Position numbers and translations under genes: made by a program | Source: an uncultured Draconibacterium sp. | GTDB lineage: Bacteria > Bacteroidota > Bacteroidia > Bacteroidales > Prolixibacteraceae | Direction: 5' to 3' | Assembly: GCF_963677155.1 (NCBI RefSeq) | Contig: NZ_OY781884.1 | Span: 5,204,501-5,268,500, forward strand | DNA length: 64,000 bases | Notes under the pieces: model-generated | Seen by the model: the letters and a program-made list of their open reading frames with translations, nothing else | Databases searched by the model: none | Told to the model about the DNA's origin: nothing | Part shown: piece by piece, positions 38,586 to 47,708 of the stretch | How the letters are laid out: each line of letters begins with the position of its first letter | How positions within the stretch are numbered: the first letter of the stretch is position 1

Positions 38586-39056
38586 CTAATTCAAAAGGTG
38601 TGTGTAACCATCGTTAATCAGGTCGGGCAAATAACTTGCAATTAATCCCAATGCAGTTTCATCATTAACTTTATTCGGAGTGATAATACGTTGGTGCTCC
38701 ATTTCTTCCTGGCTAATAACGGCTCTTGAAATTCTTTTAGGCACATCGCTCCAGGCTTTTCTGGTTTCTTTAGCACCAAACCCTTTGCTTGTTGAAGTAT
38801 AACTTACCTGAAAATATTTTGAATGTACAACATACTCAACACCTTCATGTGTTTTACGTTTTACAACTGTTACCGGATCTTCATTTTCGCTGTAACTCAC
38901 CGTCCAAAGTGCTTTTACCGATTTTCCCATATACAAATTATCGATTTCTTCAATTTCGAACGATTTAAACTGAGTTCGTACTCCAATTGCTGACGCACTA
39001 ACTGAAACGAATAAGAATGCTAAAACCAATACGGATAATAAATTTACTTTTTTCAT
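38586..39056 (-). CDS. Secreted protein of unknown function, paralog A
   Basis: I start this at ATG 39056 (MKKVNLLSVLVLAFLF), giving 156 residues with a signal peptide ending around SASAIG; an upstream ATG in the same frame would add 34 residues without signal character. The mature part reads FKSFEIEEIDNLYMGKSVKA, a WTVSY strand, PVTVVKR, and ends ALGLIASYLPDLINDGYTHL-LN. It is clearly related along its whole length to the gene at 39453 and has the same length. No domain is recognised. The shared, nearly unchanged C-terminus suggests a constrained role such as an interaction surface. Each copy has its own terminator. Confidence 0.85.
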   Translation of the reverse strand: MKKVNLLSVLVLAFLFVSVSASAIGVRTQFKSFEIEEIDNLYMGKSVKALWTVSYSENEDPVTVVKRKTHEGVEYVVHSKYFQVSYTSTSKGFGAKETRKAWSDVPKRISRAVISQEEMEHQRIITPNKVNDETALGLIASYLPDLINDGYTHLLN

Positions 39057-39452
39057 GACTCTGAATTTTTGTTTTCTGACTGTAATTGTTTTCGTAATTA
39101 TTTGTATTGGAGAGACGCACGAATTACATTTTCGTGACATCCAAAAGTCTTGCTGCAAAACAGGTTTCGTTCACATAAAAATATTGCATTTTACATTTTT
39201 ATATCTTTAAGCGCATTTTGTTTTCGAATTCAATGATAAAACCCAATTAAAACTCCATTTTAAAATAAGTATTCGATTGAAACATCCCGACCATCGTTTC
39301 AGTCAATTTTCAACTGTCGACAAACGACAGATTTTATCGACGAAATTCTTGTGTTTTTTTAGTAATATTTCCACGAAAACGGAAAAAAGAAAAAAGCCAC
39401 CCGCAACACGGATGGCTTTCGAATTAAAATTACTTCTATTTATTTATTGCGA
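39057..39452. other. 396-bp spacer between the two paralogs
   Basis: It is AT-rich with no reading frame. It contains the promoter of the 38586 gene and the terminator of the 39453 gene (39385-39419). The TCGACAAACGACAGATTTT and neighbouring sequence near 39317 shows nothing else I can name. Confidence 0.5.
39385..39419 (-). terminator. Terminator of paralog B
   Basis: On the minus strand AAAGCCATCCG / CGGGTGGCTTT (one G-U pair) with a 5-base loop is followed by TTTCTTTTTT, about 34 bases past the stop codon. Confidence 0.85.
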
Positions 39453-39923
39453 TTAATTGAGTAAGTGCGTATATCCGTCGTTCAAAAGATCAGGAAGATA
39501 ACTTGCTATTAAGCCCAGCGCCACTTTATCATCAACTTTGTTTGGCGAAATAATTCTCTGATTTTTCAATTCATCTTGGTTGATGACAGCATGATTGATT
39601 TTGCTGTTTACATTACACCATGATTTTCGTACTTGTTTAGCTCCAAACCCCGATGCTGAAGAGACGTAACGAACAGAAAAAAACTCTGAACTAACTAAGT
39701 ATTCAGTTCCTTCAATAGTATTACGTTTTACAACAGTTACCGGCTTTTCCGAATTGTCATAACTCAGAGTCCAGATTGCATCAACCTTTTTCCCCATGTA
39801 CAAATCATCAACAAGGGTAAATTCAAATTCTTTAAATTCGTTACGTATTCCGGTGGCATTGGCTACAGAAGTGGCCATTACAAAAAATGTAACAATTGCG
39901 ATTATAAAATTTACTTTTCTCAT
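39453..39923 (-). CDS. Secreted protein of unknown function, paralog B
   Basis: This 156-residue protein has a signal peptide of about 23 residues (ending VANATG). The mature sequence parallels paralog A: FKEFEFTLVDDLYMGKKVDA, IWTLSYDNSEKPVTVVKRNT, FGAKQVRKSWC, and the end ALGLIASYLPDLLNDGYTHL-LN. Paralog B has a Cys (SWCNV) where paralog A has Ser-Asp. The two arose by tandem duplication and have diverged to roughly 55-60 percent identity by eye. The function is unknown. It is divergent from the nitroreductase gene. Confidence 0.85.
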   Translation of the reverse strand: MRKVNFIIAIVTFFVMATSVANATGIRNEFKEFEFTLVDDLYMGKKVDAIWTLSYDNSEKPVTVVKRNTIEGTEYLVSSEFFSVRYVSSASGFGAKQVRKSWCNVNSKINHAVINQDELKNQRIISPNKVDDKVALGLIASYLPDLLNDGYTHLLN

Positions 39924-40303
39924 GACATTAAAATTTAAATCTAAACTTTGTTATTGTTTAATTTTCGTGCAAATGACGTATAAATTTTAATGCTGAAACA
40001 AGAAAAACTAATGCTCTAAAACACATTTCAAACCCTAGTAAAACATTGAAAATAAAAGACATTAAGTGCAAATGATTTTTTCCTTACACTCTGATCTTTT
40101 AAATTCAAAATTCAAATAAAAAATTGACATAAAAGCATATTTTTACTTACACTTTTAAAACTTGAAAAAGTTTATCTTTACATCTAAATAGAGAATATTT
40201 GAGCAAAAATCCTCGCGAAACATCGGTTAAAAGGCAGAATTGAAAAAATTAAGGTTACATCTGTCGGCTGACGAGCAAATAAAAACAAACAATTAAGTAA
40301 ACT
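39924..40303. other. 380-bp divergent intergenic region
   Basis: This very AT-rich region lies between secreted paralog B (minus) and the nitroreductase gene (plus). TTTATCTTTA near 40171 resembles a -7 element for the plus-strand gene, but a properly spaced -33 element was not found. No reading frame or hairpin is evident. Confidence 0.45.
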
Positions 40304-40822
40304 ATGAATTTGTCTGATATTATAAAAAACCGCTATTCGGTTAGAGAATATAAAGATACGAAAGTTGAAAAGGAAATGCTACTTGAAATTTTGGAAGCAG
40401 GCAGGCTGGCACCGTCGGCAGTTAATTTTCAACCCTGGCATTTTGTTGTAGTACAAGACAAAGAAATGCTGTCGAAACTATACAATTGTTACGATCGCAG
40501 CTGGTTTCGCTCAGCACCTGTAATTATTGTGGCTTGTGCCGATCACTCGCAATCGTGGAAAAGGGCTTCGGATGGGAAGGATTCAGCTGATATCGATCTG
40601 GCAATTGCTATCGATCATATTACACTAAAAGCCACCGAGCTGGGTTTAGGAACGTGTTGGGTATGTAATTTTGATGCTAACAGCTGTTCCGATTTATTAC
40701 AACTTCCTCACAACGTTGAGCCAATTGCCCTGCTTCCGGTGGGCTATCCGAACAACAAAAGGCCAGACAAAAAGCGCAAACCAATTGAAGAAATTGTTCA
40801 TTTTGATCGATTTAATCCCTAA
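40304..40822 (+). CDS. Nitroreductase family protein
   Basis: This 172-residue FMN-dependent oxidoreductase carries the family start (IIKNRYSVREYKDTKVEKEM), GRLAPSAVNFQPWHFVVVQD for flavin contact, and ATELGLGTCWVCNF near the C-terminus. Length is typical of the short, single-domain forms that act as dimers. The physiological substrate is unknown; such proteins reduce quinones, nitro compounds or flavins. It ends 11 bases inside the 3' end of the convergent aminotransferase gene, so the two transcripts overlap antiparallel. Confidence 0.9.
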   Translation: MNLSDIIKNRYSVREYKDTKVEKEMLLEILEAGRLAPSAVNFQPWHFVVVQDKEMLSKLYNCYDRSWFRSAPVIIVACADHSQSWKRASDGKDSADIDLAIAIDHITLKATELGLGTCWVCNFDANSCSDLLQLPHNVEPIALLPVGYPNNKRPDKKRKPIEEIVHFDRFNP

Positions 40823-41969
40823 CGGAATTGTGATGTTTTTCCAGGTAGTTTTGTAATCGATTCATACCTTCTTCGATATTCTCGATAGAGTTGGCATACG
40901 AAAAACGCAAAAAGCCTTCGCCATTATCACCAAAATCAATTCCGGGAGTTACGCCAACATGCGCTTTCTCCAATATATCAAAAGCAAGCTTGTAACTATC
41001 TGATGCCAGGTGTTTGGCATTTACCATTACATAAAAAGCTCCTGTGGGTTTTACTTTAATATCAAACCCCATTCCGGTTAAACGTTCAATTATATACAGC
41101 CGCCTTTTATTGTAAGTTAAGCGCATTTCTTCCACCTCTTCGTTGGCATTCTTCAAGGCCTCAATACCGGCACGTTGCGTAGTTGATCCGGCACAAATAA
41201 ATAAATTCTGCTGCATCTTCTGCATACACCGTACATATTCCTGCGGAGCAATTACATAGCCCAAACGAAGCCCGGTCATAGCATAACGTTTCGAAAAACC
41301 ATTCAACACAAAGGCTTTGTCGGTAACTTCAAGTATGGAGTGTGCACGATCTTCGTATACCAAACCGTGGTATATTTCATCAGATACAATTGGAATATCA
41401 AACGTGGCCAGATCGTTCATCAACTCAACCGACAAAAGGTTTCCGGTTGGATTCATGGGGCTGTTTATCATTATTGCGCGCGTTTTGCCGGTAATGCGCT
41501 TTTTAATCTCCTCGTAACGATACTGAAAACCATCTTCCTCGTAAACCGGTACCTTTACCGCTTTTGCGCCAATAAATCGGATAAAATTTTCGTAACACGC
41601 ATACCCCGGGTCGGAAATGATCACTTCATCGTCGGCATCGCACAATACTCCCAGCGTTAACAAAATGGCAGGAGAACTTCCCGATGTTACAATAATTTGC
41701 TCAGGCGAGACAGACACCTTGTACTCCTCCTTATATTTTTCGGCTATCTGTTTGCGTAGTTCGGGGTCACCAAGGCTGTGTGTATAATGTGTCCGGCCTT
41801 CATCAAATGCTTTTTGTTCGGCAACAGAAACACATTTCGGAACATCAAAATCAGGTTCTCCTACCTCAAGGTGAATTACATTGATTCCCTGCTGCTCCAT
41901 TTCGGCAGCCTTTTCAAGTACTTCCATTACAATAAACGGTGTAATTTCCTTAGCCTTTTGTGCGATCAT
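40812..41969 (-). CDS. PLP-dependent class I/II aminotransferase
   Basis: This 385-residue fold-type I enzyme probably transaminates an amino acid with 2-oxoglutarate or pyruvate. The sequence shows HLEVGEPDFDVP, THYTHSLGDPELRKQIAE, the cofactor-contacting SPMNPTGN, VSDEIYHGLVYED, and the Schiff-base Lys in VLNGFSKRYAMTGLRLGYV. The C-terminal part TPGIDFGDNGEGFLRFSYA binds the substrate carboxylate. Subfamily (aspartate, alanine or aromatic) cannot be fixed by eye. It is downstream of the SIS-domain gene by 60 bases on the same strand and may be co-transcribed with it and the fructosamine kinase. Confidence 0.93.
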   Translation of the reverse strand: MIAQKAKEITPFIVMEVLEKAAEMEQQGINVIHLEVGEPDFDVPKCVSVAEQKAFDEGRTHYTHSLGDPELRKQIAEKYKEEYKVSVSPEQIIVTSGSSPAILLTLGVLCDADDEVIISDPGYACYENFIRFIGAKAVKVPVYEEDGFQYRYEEIKKRITGKTRAIMINSPMNPTGNLLSVELMNDLATFDIPIVSDEIYHGLVYEDRAHSILEVTDKAFVLNGFSKRYAMTGLRLGYVIAPQEYVRCMQKMQQNLFICAGSTTQRAGIEALKNANEEVEEMRLTYNKRRLYIIERLTGMGFDIKVKPTGAFYVMVNAKHLASDSYKLAFDILEKAHVGVTPGIDFGDNGEGFLRFSYANSIENIEEGMNRLQNYLEKHHNSVRD

Positions 41970-42029
41970 TAAAATCGGAATTTGGTTTTGCGGCTAATTT
42001 AATCAATAACCGAAGCGGCAACAATGGCT

Positions 42030-42965
42030 TTACTCATTATTTTTATCAACGGTAACCTTGCTTACTACTTTATCGCCTACCTGAAAAAGTGTTTTTACTT
42101 TTAGTTTTTGTGACAAATATTCGGCAGCAAAATAAAACGGAACGGGCAAAGTTACCGGGCTAAAAATACTTTCCACATATTTATTCGACAGTTCGTAGGT
42201 TTCTGCACCTGCATTATTCACTTTTTTCAGCAATTTTTTCGTTCGGCTATATTCCCGTCCTTCGTGGTTTATGGCAATAACCATAGCGTCTTTGGAGGTT
42301 TCGATAAACTCGTGTTCATACTGCGAAGCCGACATGCTTAAAACCGGCATTCGCATAACCTGACTGAGTACAAGTGCAGCAATATTCGCGGTAGCCACAT
42401 TGGGACCATTGCCAAGTATGTACAAACAACAACGTTTTTTTCGTTGTGTTTTCAGGTATATTATCGAGCCAATCTCTGTGCCTAATGCTTCAAACTCTGT
42501 CTGATGTTTTTTTAATGCCTGAACAGCTTCAACAGGATCAAAACCAAATCCCAGATACAATACCAATAAGGTATTAATGTATGTTTTTGTGGCAATATGA
42601 TCTTCGACACCGGAATACAACAACACTTTTTTCGTACAGTTCTGATGATTTCCCAATGGACTGTTTTCGTCGTTAACAATTGCTGTGAACGACTTAAAAT
42701 AATCGGCACACCAAATTGTTTCGGAACTATGCCCTGATTGCGATATAAGCACACCTTTATCCGGCTCTTTATACTTTAAAAGGTAATTAAAATATTCAGC
42801 TGCTTTCTCAGGAAAAAAGTTTATTCCCATAAAGCGAAAAGCTTTAGTTGCAATATGCGAAGCTCCCATACCAATATAAGGCACCTCCTCCGGCAATATC
42901 ACACCTTTGTTCTTCATGTAACACAACTCTGCCCTGTACGGTATTTCAAAAACTTCATTTTTCAT
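42030..42965 (-). CDS. SIS-domain sugar-phosphate isomerase/deglycase-like protein
   Basis: This 311-residue protein has two sugar-isomerase (SIS) domains like the isomerase half of GlmS, AgaS and the fructoselysine-phosphate deglycase FrlB. Visible are MGASHIATKAF, ISQSGHSSETIWCADY (phosphate loop) and, in the second domain, YILGNGPNVATANIAALVLS and SASQYEHEFIE. It has no glutaminase domain. The neighbouring fructosamine kinase gene (77 bases upstream, same strand) favours a role in Amadori or amino-sugar breakdown, but this is contextual inference. Substrate-specifying residues cannot be judged. Confidence 0.85.
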   Translation of the reverse strand: MKNEVFEIPYRAELCYMKNKGVILPEEVPYIGMGASHIATKAFRFMGINFFPEKAAEYFNYLLKYKEPDKGVLISQSGHSSETIWCADYFKSFTAIVNDENSPLGNHQNCTKKVLLYSGVEDHIATKTYINTLLVLYLGFGFDPVEAVQALKKHQTEFEALGTEIGSIIYLKTQRKKRCCLYILGNGPNVATANIAALVLSQVMRMPVLSMSASQYEHEFIETSKDAMVIAINHEGREYSRTKKLLKKVNNAGAETYELSNKYVESIFSPVTLPVPFYFAAEYLSQKLKVKTLFQVGDKVVSKVTVDKNNE

Positions 42966-43042
42966 TGCTTTAGCTGTTAGTATTATAACTATTAAGTTAC
43001 AAAAACAAACCGTACAAATACAATTAATTACCCGAAAGAAAT

Positions 43043-43933
43043 TTATAAATACTGTTTTGCTATCGACACTGCCTGTTGCAGATAGCCTCCTCCAAACAAA
43101 TAATAATGATTAAGCACATGATACAACTGGTATAGTTGATTTCTTTCGGGCCAGCCTGAATCGAGCGGAAGTTCTTCATTGTAAGCCGAAAAAAATCGCG
43201 ACGAGAAACCGCCAAACATGGTAATAATACCAAATTCCATTTCGCGATGCGAATAGCTGGCTGCCGGATCGATTAATGCCGGACCACTTTTCGTTAGCAT
43301 ATAATTCCCCGACCATAAATCACCATGAATCAATGAAGCCTTTTCCTCATTCGGGATTAATAATTCCAGGCGGTCGAGTAGTTTTTCAAATAAACGCAAA
43401 TATGAACTCTCCAATCCCCTGCTTTCACGGATTAAGGTGATTAAAAACGATAATCTCCTATCACGGTAAAACGGCACCCAGCTTTTTTCCCATCTATTAT
43501 TCTGTGTAGTTGCCCCACAATAGTTATCTGAATAAAACCCAAAATTATCTTGCTGATATTTATGAATTTGTGCCAAGCCTCTTCCCAAACGCTCCGATTG
43601 ATCGATTCCTCCAGGCTCAAGATATTCCATTACCACAAAAGCAGGCATTTCATCAATCTCTTTTGCATATAGCACTTTGGGCACACAAACTGTTCCGTCC
43701 GATGCTTCTGCAAGTTCTGTTAAACTCTCGGCTTCGCGGATAAAAATATCGCTTTCGCAATCCGAATTCCACTTCAGAAAAAAGCTGCCACAATTCGTAT
43801 CAATTTTCGAAGCATGATTTATACATCCACCCGACAAAACGTTGGAAGACACTATTTTTACAGTTTCGCCCAAAACTTCTGACAATCTCTTTTCAACTTC
43901 TTGTAAAATAATATTTTGACTGATTATATTCAT
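43043..43933 (-). CDS. Fructosamine kinase family protein
   Basis: This 296-residue protein kinase-fold enzyme phosphorylates ketoamines (Amadori products) on glycated proteins or amino acids, which leads to their removal. Diagnostic motifs: VLSGGCINHASKI near the start, FFLKWN with the ATP-contact Lys, HGDLWSGNYM (catalytic loop) and ALIDPAASYSHREMEFG (metal-binding loop). The gene order fructosamine kinase, SIS protein, aminotransferase, all on the minus strand with gaps of 77 and 60 bases, suggests one transcript. Divergent from the hybrid kinase gene, 98 bases away. Confidence 0.92.
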   Translation of the reverse strand: MNIISQNIILQEVEKRLSEVLGETVKIVSSNVLSGGCINHASKIDTNCGSFFLKWNSDCESDIFIREAESLTELAEASDGTVCVPKVLYAKEIDEMPAFVVMEYLEPGGIDQSERLGRGLAQIHKYQQDNFGFYSDNYCGATTQNNRWEKSWVPFYRDRRLSFLITLIRESRGLESSYLRLFEKLLDRLELLIPNEEKASLIHGDLWSGNYMLTKSGPALIDPAASYSHREMEFGIITMFGGFSSRFFSAYNEELPLDSGWPERNQLYQLYHVLNHYYLFGGGYLQQAVSIAKQYL

Positions 43934-44031
43934 TTTGCTTGCTTAATTTTCTTAATTCAGGAATATATTTAAATTTAGCAGGATTTTAATTTCAAAAAAA
44001 ACTATTTAGATTTGTTTTAAAACAGCCCGGT

Positions 44032-46101
44032 ATGCGAATTATTTTAATTTGCGTAATAGTACTTACTAATTGCTATTACCTAAATGCTCAATTTGTAATT
44101 AAAGCAAGCAACGATTACCCTCCGTTTAATTACACTGATATGAACGGAAAGCTTGTTGGCTTTAATATCGACCTGGTAAAAGCCATAAACAAACTATATA
44201 ACAACCAAATTAAAATTTCGGGAGCAGACTGGAAAACTATAAACAAAATGCTGGAAGATGAACAGATCGATGGTATTGTTGGGGCTCACTACCCTGGCTA
44301 CCCTGATAATCAGCACTTGTACACACGGTCCGTTGTCAATACTTCGCACTGTTTTTTTTACAACAGCAATTACCACAAAAATATAACACCAGAACTGTTA
44401 CGAACCATAAAAGAACCGGTTATTGCTTTATGGAAAAACGATGTGTTGGTACGATATATTTTAAGTATAAATCCGTCTACAAAGTTTATTTATGTCAGCA
44501 ACTATGACGAGCTGGTTGATTTACTGGATGACGAACAGGTAACATGTGCCATTGCCAAACGAATCGGTGGAATGTATCATGTAACAATCCATCAGAAGGA
44601 ATACATAAAAACCACTAACCACCGTATTTTGGAACGAAACATGGGGTTTATGCTTTCGCCAAATTCAACTGAACTTGCAGCAATTATAAATAATGCAACC
44701 GAGGTTTTACTTTCGAATGGGGAGTACCAGCGTATTTACAACAAATGGCTTGCTAAATACGACAAAGAATCAAATGGCTTAAACGATTACTGGAAGTACA
44801 TTATTTTACTGAGCGCGATTGTTGGCACTACAATTTTGCTACTTATTATTATTAATAGAATACTACAAGCAAGAGTTCAGAGAAAAACACAAGATCTACA
44901 ACTTCAACTCGATTTGAACTCTGAGATAATGAAAGAACTTTCGTGCCAAAAAAACAAAGCCGAGCAAAGCGATAAAATGAAGTCTGCTTTTTTAGCGAAC
45001 ATGAGTCACGAAATACGAACTCCCATGAATGGTATTCTGGGATTTGCTGAACTTTTAAAAACACAGGCCTATTCGAAAGAAGAAGAACTTCAGTTTATAA
45101 ATATTATTCAGCAGAGTGGCGACAGAATGCTTAATACCATTAATAACATTATTGATATTTCGAAAATTGAATCGGAAAACGAAGAAATACAGATAAAAGA
45201 GATCGACATTGTAAAAATCGTTTCTGAATTGAATGACTTTTTTGCAGTTGAAGCAAATGAGAAAGGTATTGATTTGATTATTGAGCCGGAAGTTGAAACG
45301 CCATCACAGAACTTTTGCAGCGATGCGTACAAGTTAACTTCCATATTGACCAACCTGATTAAAAATGCCATAAAATTTACTAAAAAAGGATATGTAAAAA
45401 TTCAATATTCGCTTAGTGCTACTGAATTAAAAATTACGGTAAGTGACACAGGCATTGGAATTGCTCCTGAAAAACAAAAAGCAATATTCGAGCACTTTGT
45501 TCAGGCCGACCACTCGCATTCAAGCGGATACGAAGGTTCTGGACTCGGACTCTCAATAACACAGGGCTATGTAAAACTACTCAATGGCGATATTAGCGTA
45601 AAATCAATACAAGGAAAAGGAACATCATTTACTTTTGTTTTGCCTAATATGAACGAGGCAACTCCGACAAATGAAGAACAAATTAAAAACGAAAATACAA
45701 TAGAATTACCGGACAACAACACCATCGATGATTTAAAAATTATCATTGCCGAAGATGATGAAACATCATACAATTTCTTAACTCTTGTACTTTCAGATGT
45801 TTCGAATTGCATTAAGTGGGCAAATAATGGCACTGATGTGGTTGAGCTGGTTCGCAAAAATCCGGATACCGATGTTGTTTTAATGGACATAAAACTGCCC
45901 AAAATAAATGGGCTTGAAGCAACAAAACAAATAAGAGCATTTAACAAAGATGTGTACATTATTGCACAAACCGCTTATGCACAAGAAAACTACAAACAAG
46001 AAGCAATTTCCTCAGGATGTAATGATTTTATCGTTAAACCAATTGATAAAAACCATTTAAAAAAGATACTACGGAACTTAAAAACAAGCAGTCAGTCCTG
46101 A
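44032..46101 (+). CDS. Hybrid sensor histidine kinase with periplasmic solute-binding sensor
   Basis: This 689-residue protein begins with a signal peptide and a family 3 solute-binding domain (about 20-240, ASNDYPPFNYTDMNGKLVGF, then IDGIVGAH). A transmembrane helix lies at about 254-275 (YIILLSAIVGTTILLLIII). A coiled linker precedes the HisKA domain with phospho-His326 in NMSHEIRTPMNGILGF. The ATPase domain follows (NLIKNAIKFT, DTGIGIAP, GSGLGLSI), and then a receiver (about 567-685) with the acidic AEDDE, Asp619 in VVLMDIKLP and a Lys in DFIVKPID. It likely senses a small periplasmic ligand such as an amino acid. No separate regulator is adjacent, so the output path is unknown. Confidence 0.94.
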   Translation: MRIILICVIVLTNCYYLNAQFVIKASNDYPPFNYTDMNGKLVGFNIDLVKAINKLYNNQIKISGADWKTINKMLEDEQIDGIVGAHYPGYPDNQHLYTRSVVNTSHCFFYNSNYHKNITPELLRTIKEPVIALWKNDVLVRYILSINPSTKFIYVSNYDELVDLLDDEQVTCAIAKRIGGMYHVTIHQKEYIKTTNHRILERNMGFMLSPNSTELAAIINNATEVLLSNGEYQRIYNKWLAKYDKESNGLNDYWKYIILLSAIVGTTILLLIIINRILQARVQRKTQDLQLQLDLNSEIMKELSCQKNKAEQSDKMKSAFLANMSHEIRTPMNGILGFAELLKTQAYSKEEELQFINIIQQSGDRMLNTINNIIDISKIESENEEIQIKEIDIVKIVSELNDFFAVEANEKGIDLIIEPEVETPSQNFCSDAYKLTSILTNLIKNAIKFTKKGYVKIQYSLSATELKITVSDTGIGIAPEKQKAIFEHFVQADHSHSSGYEGSGLGLSITQGYVKLLNGDISVKSIQGKGTSFTFVLPNMNEATPTNEEQIKNENTIELPDNNTIDDLKIIIAEDDETSYNFLTLVLSDVSNCIKWANNGTDVVELVRKNPDTDVVLMDIKLPKINGLEATKQIRAFNKDVYIIAQTAYAQENYKQEAISSGCNDFIVKPIDKNHLKKILRNLKTSSQS

Positions 46102-46110
46102 ATTGCATAA

Positions 46111-46443
46111 TTAACTTGAACAAGAAACACAGGTTCGCGCTTGCGGCATAATAAGAATCCTACCTAGAGGGATTGGCTTTTTACAACTTATACAGCGTCC
46201 AAAATCATCATCATCAACTCTCGACAATGCAAATCTCAACTTTTCCAGCTTGTCTTTAGCCTTGCGCAACGTGGCTTCTGTAACACTTTTATTATTAATG
46301 GCATCCATTCTCGATATTCGCCCAATGGCATTTTCCGGCTCAACAGGTTTTGTCAGCTCATTATATTCCCGAATAAGCTTTTCCGTTTTTTCAATTTCGG
46401 AAATAATCAAAACTCTTATTTCAGCCTTATTCAGTTCTGCCAT
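46111..46443 (-). CDS. DksA/TraR-family zinc-finger protein
   Basis: I start this at ATG 46443 (MAELNKAEIRVLIISEIEKT), giving 110 residues; a longer frame from 46530 runs into the ftsY 3' end. The N-terminal two-thirds is a coiled coil, as in DksA, and the C-terminus has the four-Cys zinc finger (GRCISCKKPIP and RTCVSC). DksA-like proteins bind in the secondary channel of RNA polymerase and work with ppGpp. The RelA-type gene lies 6 kb away. It begins 13 bases after the ftsY stop codon. The Asp pair used by DksA is hard to place in the coiled-coil tip (VEPENAIGRISRMDA). Confidence 0.87.
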   Translation of the reverse strand: MAELNKAEIRVLIISEIEKTEKLIREYNELTKPVEPENAIGRISRMDAINNKSVTEATLRKAKDKLEKLRFALSRVDDDDFGRCISCKKPIPLGRILIMPQARTCVSCSS

Positions 46444-46456
46444 TGCAACAATATGA

Positions 46457-47407
46457 TTACGAAAACAGCGAATCAACAAACTCGCGACGACGGAAAATCT
46501 GCAAATGCTCCATTTTCTCGCCAATACCAATGTATTTTACTGGAATTTTAAATTGGTCTGAAATGCCAATTACCACACCACCTTTAGCAGTTCCGTCGAG
46601 CTTTGTTAACGCCAATGCCGTTACCTCTGTTGCTTTGGTAAACTGTTTGGCCTGCTCAAATGCATTTTGTCCGGTAGATCCATCCAAAACAAGTAAAACT
46701 TCATCAGGAGCATCGGGAACTACCTTTTGCATCACCTTCTTAATCTTGCTCAGCTCGTTCATTAAACCAACTTTATTGTGCAACCGCCCGGCAGTATCAA
46801 TAATTACCACATCAGCATTACTGGCTTTTGCCGATGCCAATGTATCGTATGCTACTGAGGCCGGGTCGGATCCCATTTTTTGTTTTACAATAGGAACGTC
46901 TACCCTTTTGGCCCACACCTCCAGTTGCTCAATTGCAGCAGCCCTGAATGTATCGGCTGCTCCCAATACAACCGATTTTCCGGCTTGTTTAAAATTGTAT
47001 GCTAATTTACCAATAGTAGTGGTTTTTCCGACTCCGTTTACACCAACAACCATAATTACATAAGGCACATCTTTTTTCGGCAGATCAAAATCTGAAATAT
47101 CAGTGGTATTATTCTCCTCCAACAAATCAGATATTTCATCTTTGAGAATATTATTTAGCTCGCTAATTCCCATGTACTTATCGCGGGAAACACGTTCTTC
47201 AATTCGCTCAATAATTTTAAGCGTTGTATCAACACCTACGTCCGATGTAATAAGTACCTCTTCCAGGTTATCTAAAACTTCGTCGTCAACTTTCGATTTA
47301 CCTACAACTGCACGACTTAGTTTTTTAAAAACACTATCTTTGGTTTTCGACAACCCTTCGTCAAGACTTTCTTTCTTCTTTCTGCTAAAACTTCCGAATA
47401 TGGCCAT
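46457..47407 (-). CDS. ftsY: Signal recognition particle receptor FtsY
   Basis: This GTPase docks SRP-ribosome complexes at the membrane. I use ATG 47407 (MAIFGSFSRKKKESLDEGLS), giving 316 residues; the frame extends 21 residues upstream without family character. The N domain helices are followed by the G domain with GVNGVGKTTTIGKLAY (P-loop), DTFRAAAIEQLEVWA, DTAGRLHNK, TKLDGTAKGG and the closing IGIGEKMEHLQIF. It lacks the long acidic A domain of Escherichia coli FtsY, as is common in this phylum. A terminator (47496-47527) separates it from the L28-L33-DUF4295 operon upstream. Confidence 0.96.
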   Translation of the reverse strand: MAIFGSFSRKKKESLDEGLSKTKDSVFKKLSRAVVGKSKVDDEVLDNLEEVLITSDVGVDTTLKIIERIEERVSRDKYMGISELNNILKDEISDLLEENNTTDISDFDLPKKDVPYVIMVVGVNGVGKTTTIGKLAYNFKQAGKSVVLGAADTFRAAAIEQLEVWAKRVDVPIVKQKMGSDPASVAYDTLASAKASNADVVIIDTAGRLHNKVGLMNELSKIKKVMQKVVPDAPDEVLLVLDGSTGQNAFEQAKQFTKATEVTALALTKLDGTAKGGVVIGISDQFKIPVKYIGIGEKMEHLQIFRRREFVDSLFS

Positions 47408-47495
47408 ATAAAAATGATTTGCAGGTTCTAAAATAGTACAAAATTTGATTACAATAAATTTGTAGTACAAAAAATACCAAATCGTTCATATAAAC

Positions 47496-47527
47496 AAAAA
47501 AAGCTTTCATCTAAAATGAAAGCTTTT
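47496..47527 (-). terminator. Terminator of the rpmB-rpmG-DUF4295 operon
   Basis: The minus strand stem AAAAGCTTTCAT / ATGAAAGCTTTT with a short loop continues into TTTTTTTG, about 22 bases past the DUF4295 stop. ftsY starts about 90 bases further on. Confidence 0.85.
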
Positions 47528-47548
47528 CCTGTTATACATTATATCTTC

Positions 47549-47701
47549 TTATTTTTTAAAATAAGTTTTAACGTCGTCGTTTGGCACCATTTCTTCTTTA
47601 AAAGCGTATGCTCCGGTTTTCTCCGATTTAGTCATTTTGATTACTTTCGCATAACCTTTACCGGCACCTTTCTGTAGTGATGCTACTGCTTTCTTTGCCA
47701 T
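47549..47701 (-). CDS. DUF4295 small basic protein
   Basis: This 50-residue protein is MAKKAVASLQKGAGKGYAKV, then IKMTKSEKTGAYAFKEEMVP and a Lys-rich end (TYFKK). It matches DUF4295, a Bacteroidota-specific small protein encoded directly after L28 and L33. Its context and basic composition point to a ribosome-associated role, which I infer rather than know. It starts 7 bases after the rpmG stop. Too short for many gene callers, but the reading frame, position and family pattern agree. Confidence 0.9.
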   Translation of the reverse strand: MAKKAVASLQKGAGKGYAKVIKMTKSEKTGAYAFKEEMVPNDDVKTYFKK

Positions 47702-47708
47702 GTCTTAA

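Noticed and set aside
46443-47063. Long plus-strand frame opposite ftsY
   Set aside because: It is antisense to the unmistakable FtsY GTPase motifs and has no family resemblance.
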